Shown: positions 7,479 through 8,964 of the stretch, in pieces
Position numbering within the stretch: the first letter of the stretch is position 1
Layout: every line of letters starts with the position of its first letter
Assembly: GCA_019136935.1 (NCBI GenBank)
Contig: JAGVTI010000228.1
Span: 1 to 8,964, forward strand
DNA from: Deltaproteobacteria bacterium
GTDB lineage: Bacteria; Desulfobacterota; Syntrophia; Syntrophales; JAAYKM01
Direction of reading: 5' to 3'
Length of the DNA stretch: 8,964 nucleotides
The notes under the pieces: generated by a model
Database searches by the model: none
Told to the model about the DNA's origin: nothing
What the model saw: only the letters and a program-made list of their open reading frames with translations
Program-made: the position numbers and the translations under genes

Positions 7479-7699
7479 TCCCGTCCCCCTGAATCGACAT
7501 AGCCCTGTCGCTACATGCAGAAAACCACCCCTTCGCCTTACGCTCCGGCAAGGCGATCGATAACGGATACCATCTTTCCGTTTCCGGTGTCGCAGCCTGG
7601 CGACGGTATCCCTGTTGGGTACACCACCGCCCGGCTGATCCGGTACGCCACTAGGTCTGCTTCATTATTTTTATCACGGACGTGACTGATGAAGCGGGA
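7479..7699 (-). other. Intergenic region dense in inverted repeats; candidate structured RNA or leader
   Basis: These 221 bases lie between the small EF-Tu-domain-like gene and the phosphodiesterase-like gene and hold no credible ORF or tRNA. In minus-strand order they contain five elements. They are a stem GCTTCAT/ATGAAGC (7659-7695) with an inner TCACG/CGTGA, a long stem-loop at 7594-7636, and an alternative three-way junction at 7565-7611. Then come a stem CGCCTT/AAGGCG (7534-7555) and a stem CGACA/TGTCG (7495-7510) 17 bases before the next ATG. The long hairpin contains three G-U pairs when read as minus-strand RNA, which would be A-C mismatches on the other strand. This favours a minus-strand transcript. 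It matches no riboswitch or small-RNA consensus that I recognise. It could also be a repetitive extragenic palindrome. Confidence 0.55.
7594..7636 (-). other. Long stem-loop within the 7479-7699 intergenic region
   Basis: As minus-strand RNA, AGCC (7633-7636) pairs with GGCU (7594-7597) across one G-A mismatch. Then the 15-base arm at 7617-7631 pairs with the 14-base arm at 7599-7612, giving 14 pairs with a single bulged A and an AACA loop (7613-7616). About 18 pairs form in all, three of them G-U. There is no T-tract after it, so it is not an intrinsic terminator. The 3' arm can instead pair further downstream: GGATACC (7605-7611) with GGTATCC (7565-7571). Confidence 0.6.
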
Positions 7700-7954
7700 T
7701 CAGGTCACCTTGAACACTTCATCTCCTTCGCGGACGCGATCCTTGACTTTCAGACCGATCAGATCCCCGGCGACGGCCTTTTCTATTTTTTTGTTGTTCA
7801 CTTCCATGGATTCGACGGTTTCCGAGAAATCCGTGGTGTGACCGGTGAACTTAACGGTTTCTCCGACAGTCAACTCGCCATCGGTGATTTTGATTGCGGC
7901 AACGCTCGGCTTGGAAAAAAATTTTACGACCTCCCCGATCTTTTCCTCTGCCAT
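7700..7954 (-). CDS. Small translation-elongation-factor domain-II-like protein
   Basis: This 84-residue protein resembles the beta-barrel domain II of EF-Tu-type translation factors standing alone, without a GTPase domain. Seen directly are a barrel-like pattern with GEVVKFFSKPSVAAIKI, LTVGETVKFTGHTTDF (about residues 28-43), VESMEVNN (47-54), AGDLIGLKVKDRVREGDEVFKV (62-83). In real GTPases this barrel packs against the G domain and helps bind aminoacyl-tRNA. The small stand-alone relatives are usually annotated as translation-factor-like proteins of unknown function, and no catalytic residues can be named. The ATG at 7952-7954 has a near-perfect AGGAGG site seven bases upstream. The gene has its own promoter and sits directly after the ribosomal-protein operon, which hints at a translation-linked job but does not prove it. 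The short length is the family's normal length, not a truncation. Confidence 0.85.
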   Translation of the reverse strand: MAEEKIGEVVKFFSKPSVAAIKITDGELTVGETVKFTGHTTDFSETVESMEVNNKKIEKAVAGDLIGLKVKDRVREGDEVFKVT

Positions 7955-7976
7955 GACAAGCCTCCTTTCTTATCCT

Positions 7977-7996
7977 GCTCCCTCATTGCGGGGAGC
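7977..7996 (-). other. Stem-loop in the leader of the small EF-Tu-domain-like gene
   Basis: The inverted repeat GCTCCC / GGGAGC (7991-7996 and 7977-7982) encloses an 8-base loop in the predicted leader. It lies about 10 bases upstream of the AGGAGG ribosome site. It has no T-tract, so it is not an intrinsic terminator. It may stabilise the 5' end of the mRNA or keep the ribosome site exposed; the role is inference. Confidence 0.5.
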
Positions 7997-8019
7997 GATC
8001 ATGCGATTCACGGTTGTCC

Positions 8020-8047
8020 AGTATAGCCATTTTTCCTTTAATGACAA
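8020..8047 (-). promoter_or_regulatory. Sigma-70-type promoter for the small EF-Tu-domain-like gene
   Basis: On the minus strand a -35 box TTGTCA (8042-8047, five of six consensus bases) is followed after 16 bases by the -10 box TATACT (8020-8025, five of six). The spacer is AT-rich. Transcription would start near 8012-8014, giving a leader of about 60 bases before the ATG at 7954. The promoter begins immediately past the T-tract of the rplQ terminator, which fits a fresh transcription unit. Called from sequence match only. Confidence 0.78.
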
Positions 8048-8076
8048 GAAAAAAGGCAAGTATGACTACTTGCCTT
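8047..8076 (-). terminator. Intrinsic terminator of the rpoA-rplQ operon
   Basis: Read on the minus strand, a perfect stem AAGGCAAGTA (8067-8076) and TACTTGCCTT (8053-8062) closes on the loop GTCA. It runs straight into a tract of six T (8049-8054) followed by C and more T. It lies about 50 bases after the rplQ stop. This has the geometry of a rho-independent terminator for the minus strand. On the plus strand the stem is not followed by a comparable T-tract. Confidence 0.93.
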
Positions 8077-8124
8077 CCCTTCCCGCTTATTCAAATGGTG
8101 TGCGCCGCCGTGTTCCCGCAGCGA

Positions 8125-8526
8125 TCAGGCCTTTTCCTGGGCCGCTTTCGCCTTCGGCTTCACTTCCTCCTGATCCCGGACAAATTCGATGATCGACTCA
8201 GGGGCGTTGTCTCCTACCCGGAACCCCGCCTTGATGATTCTGGTGTACCCTCCCTTGCGCTCACGGTAACGCTCGGACAACTCACCAAACACCTTTTCAA
8301 CCACATCCCGCTCGCGAATAACCGCCAGAGCCTGACGTCTCGCATGAAGATCCCCCCTCTTGCCCAGGGTGATCATCTTTTCAGCCAGCTTCCTCAATTC
8401 CTTCGCTTTAGTATCCGTCGTCTTTATTTTTTCATGCTTCAGCAGGGACGTGACCATATTTCTTAACATGGCCTCCCGGTGTGCAGTAGGCCGCCCCAAT
8501 CTCTTGTTCTGATATCCGTGACGCAT
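8125..8526 (-). CDS. rplQ: 50S ribosomal protein L17
   Basis: L17 is a protein of the large ribosomal subunit that sits near the peptide exit tunnel. The 133-residue protein starts [12 protein letters not shown] and carries the family signature [20 protein letters not shown], followed by [22 protein letters not shown]. Near its end is the conserved [24 protein letters not shown]. The last 15 or so residues are a lysine/alanine-rich tail that varies in this family. Its length is somewhat above the E. coli protein and typical of Gram-negatives with this tail. The ATG at 8524-8526 follows an AGGA ribosome site at a spacing of 8. It sits 50 bases after rpoA and is followed by an intrinsic terminator at about 8049-8076, so it closes the operon. 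Product assignment is secure. Confidence 0.98.
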   Translation of the reverse strand: MRHGYQNKRLGRPTAHREAMLRNMVTSLLKHEKIKTTDTKAKELRKLAEKMITLGKRGDLHARRQALAVIRERDVVEKVFGELSERYRERKGGYTRIIKAGFRVGDNAPESIIEFVRDQEEVKPKAKAAQEKA

Positions 8527-8576
8527 GGAAAAGTTCCTTTCTTAAATTTCCTGAATTAAATTCCCCGATCCCGATT

Positions 8577-8964
8577 TCATTCAACTTCTTCTTTTTTCGG
8601 CTGATTCCAGGGGGGAAAGTCAAGTTTCATCCCAAAGCTCAGTCCCATTTCCGCCAAAATCTCTTTAATTTCATTGAGGGACTTCCTGCCGAAGTTTTTC
8701 GTTTTCAACATCTCCGGTTCGGTCTTCTGAACCAGTTCCCCGATCAACCGAATCCCTGCATTCTTCAGACAATTCGCGGACCTTACGGACAACTCCAGAT
8801 CATCGAACGGCCTCAGGAGATACTCGTTCAGATCCTGTTTCTCTTCAACCTCTTCTTCCTCTTCTTCGCTTTCCACTTCATCGAAGTTGATGAATATTTC
8901 GAGCTGGTCTTTGAGGATTTTCGCCGCATAGGCAACCGCATCTTCCGGCAGGAGACTGCCGTCC
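8577..8964 (-). CDS. rpoA: RNA polymerase alpha subunit, C-terminal part (gene runs off the right edge)
   Basis: This is the C-terminal 128 residues of the RNA polymerase alpha subunit, which dimerises to nucleate the core enzyme and contacts UP-element DNA and activators. The visible part starts in the end of the N-terminal domain ([20 protein letters not shown]), passes through a glutamate-rich linker encoded at about 8840-8880, and enters the alpha-CTD. The CTD shows the DNA-contacting segment [12 protein letters not shown], then [20 protein letters not shown] and GLSFGMKL, which match the family closely. It ends at a TGA at 8577-8579 with a short charged tail. The true start lies beyond 8964; the GTG at 8876 is an internal valine, not a start. 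The rplQ start is 50 bases downstream, the classical rpoA-rplQ order at the end of the ribosomal-protein operon. Identification is close to certain. Confidence 0.98.
   Translation of the reverse strand, partial: DGSLLPEDAVAYAAKILKDQLEIFINFDEVESEEEEEEVEEKQDLNEYLLRPFDDLELSVRSANCLKNAGIRLIGELVQKTEPEMLKTKNFGRKSLNEIKEILAEMGLSFGMKLDFPPWNQPKKEEVE

Noticed and set aside
7479..7699. A tRNA, the 4.5S SRP RNA, 6S RNA or RNase P RNA in the intergenic region.
   Set aside because: No T-loop GGTTCGA pattern on either strand, no SRP tetraloop core, and no 6S or RNase P signature segments.
7685..7711. CTGATGA on the plus strand as a hammerhead ribozyme core.
   Set aside because: The required GAAA partner after stem II is absent and the site overlaps the 3' end of a coding gene on the opposite strand.

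Overview
The window reads as chromosomal core sequence of a Gram-negative, anaerobic bacterium. The best guess is Desulfobacterota (the former Deltaproteobacteria), perhaps the Syntrophales, but this is inferred from protein character only. The support is a canonical alpha-CTD of RNA polymerase with an acidic linker, an outer-membrane LptD (so lipopolysaccharide is made), and HydF, the maturation GTPase of oxygen-sensitive [FeFe]-hydrogenases. All supported genes lie on the minus strand, so the map reads right to left. Base composition looks even, and there is no sign of an insertion sequence, prophage, CRISPR array, tRNA or rRNA.

Right end (8964 to about 8049): the 3' end of rpoA, then rplQ, closing the ribosomal-protein operon at a clean intrinsic terminator. 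Six bases beyond the terminator hairpin, just past its T-tract, a strong sigma-70-type promoter starts a one-gene unit for an 84-residue protein resembling translation-factor domain II. Between that gene and the next is a 221-base stretch dense in inverted repeats. It can fold in two mutually exclusive ways and is the best candidate here for an undescribed structured RNA or leader.

Middle (7478 to 3086): a class-II cyclic-nucleotide-phosphodiesterase-like metallo-beta-lactamase protein, then folC only 9 bases later (probably one transcript). Next comes lptD, with its own well-formed promoter whose spacer carries an inverted repeat.

Left (2980 to 222): hydF without hydE or hydG in view, then a UPF0200/dephospho-CoA-kinase-like P-loop protein. 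The last gene encodes a membrane-anchored, coiled-coil, matrixin-like protein whose zinc motif has lost its first histidine. The last two are close together and may be co-transcribed. The first 221 bases hold no convincing gene, only GC-rich stem-loops after the last stop codon.

Most of the window is ordinary housekeeping. The observations most worth following are the apparent pseudo-matrixin with its unclear N-terminus, the structured intergenic region at 7479-7699, and the lptD promoter dyad.
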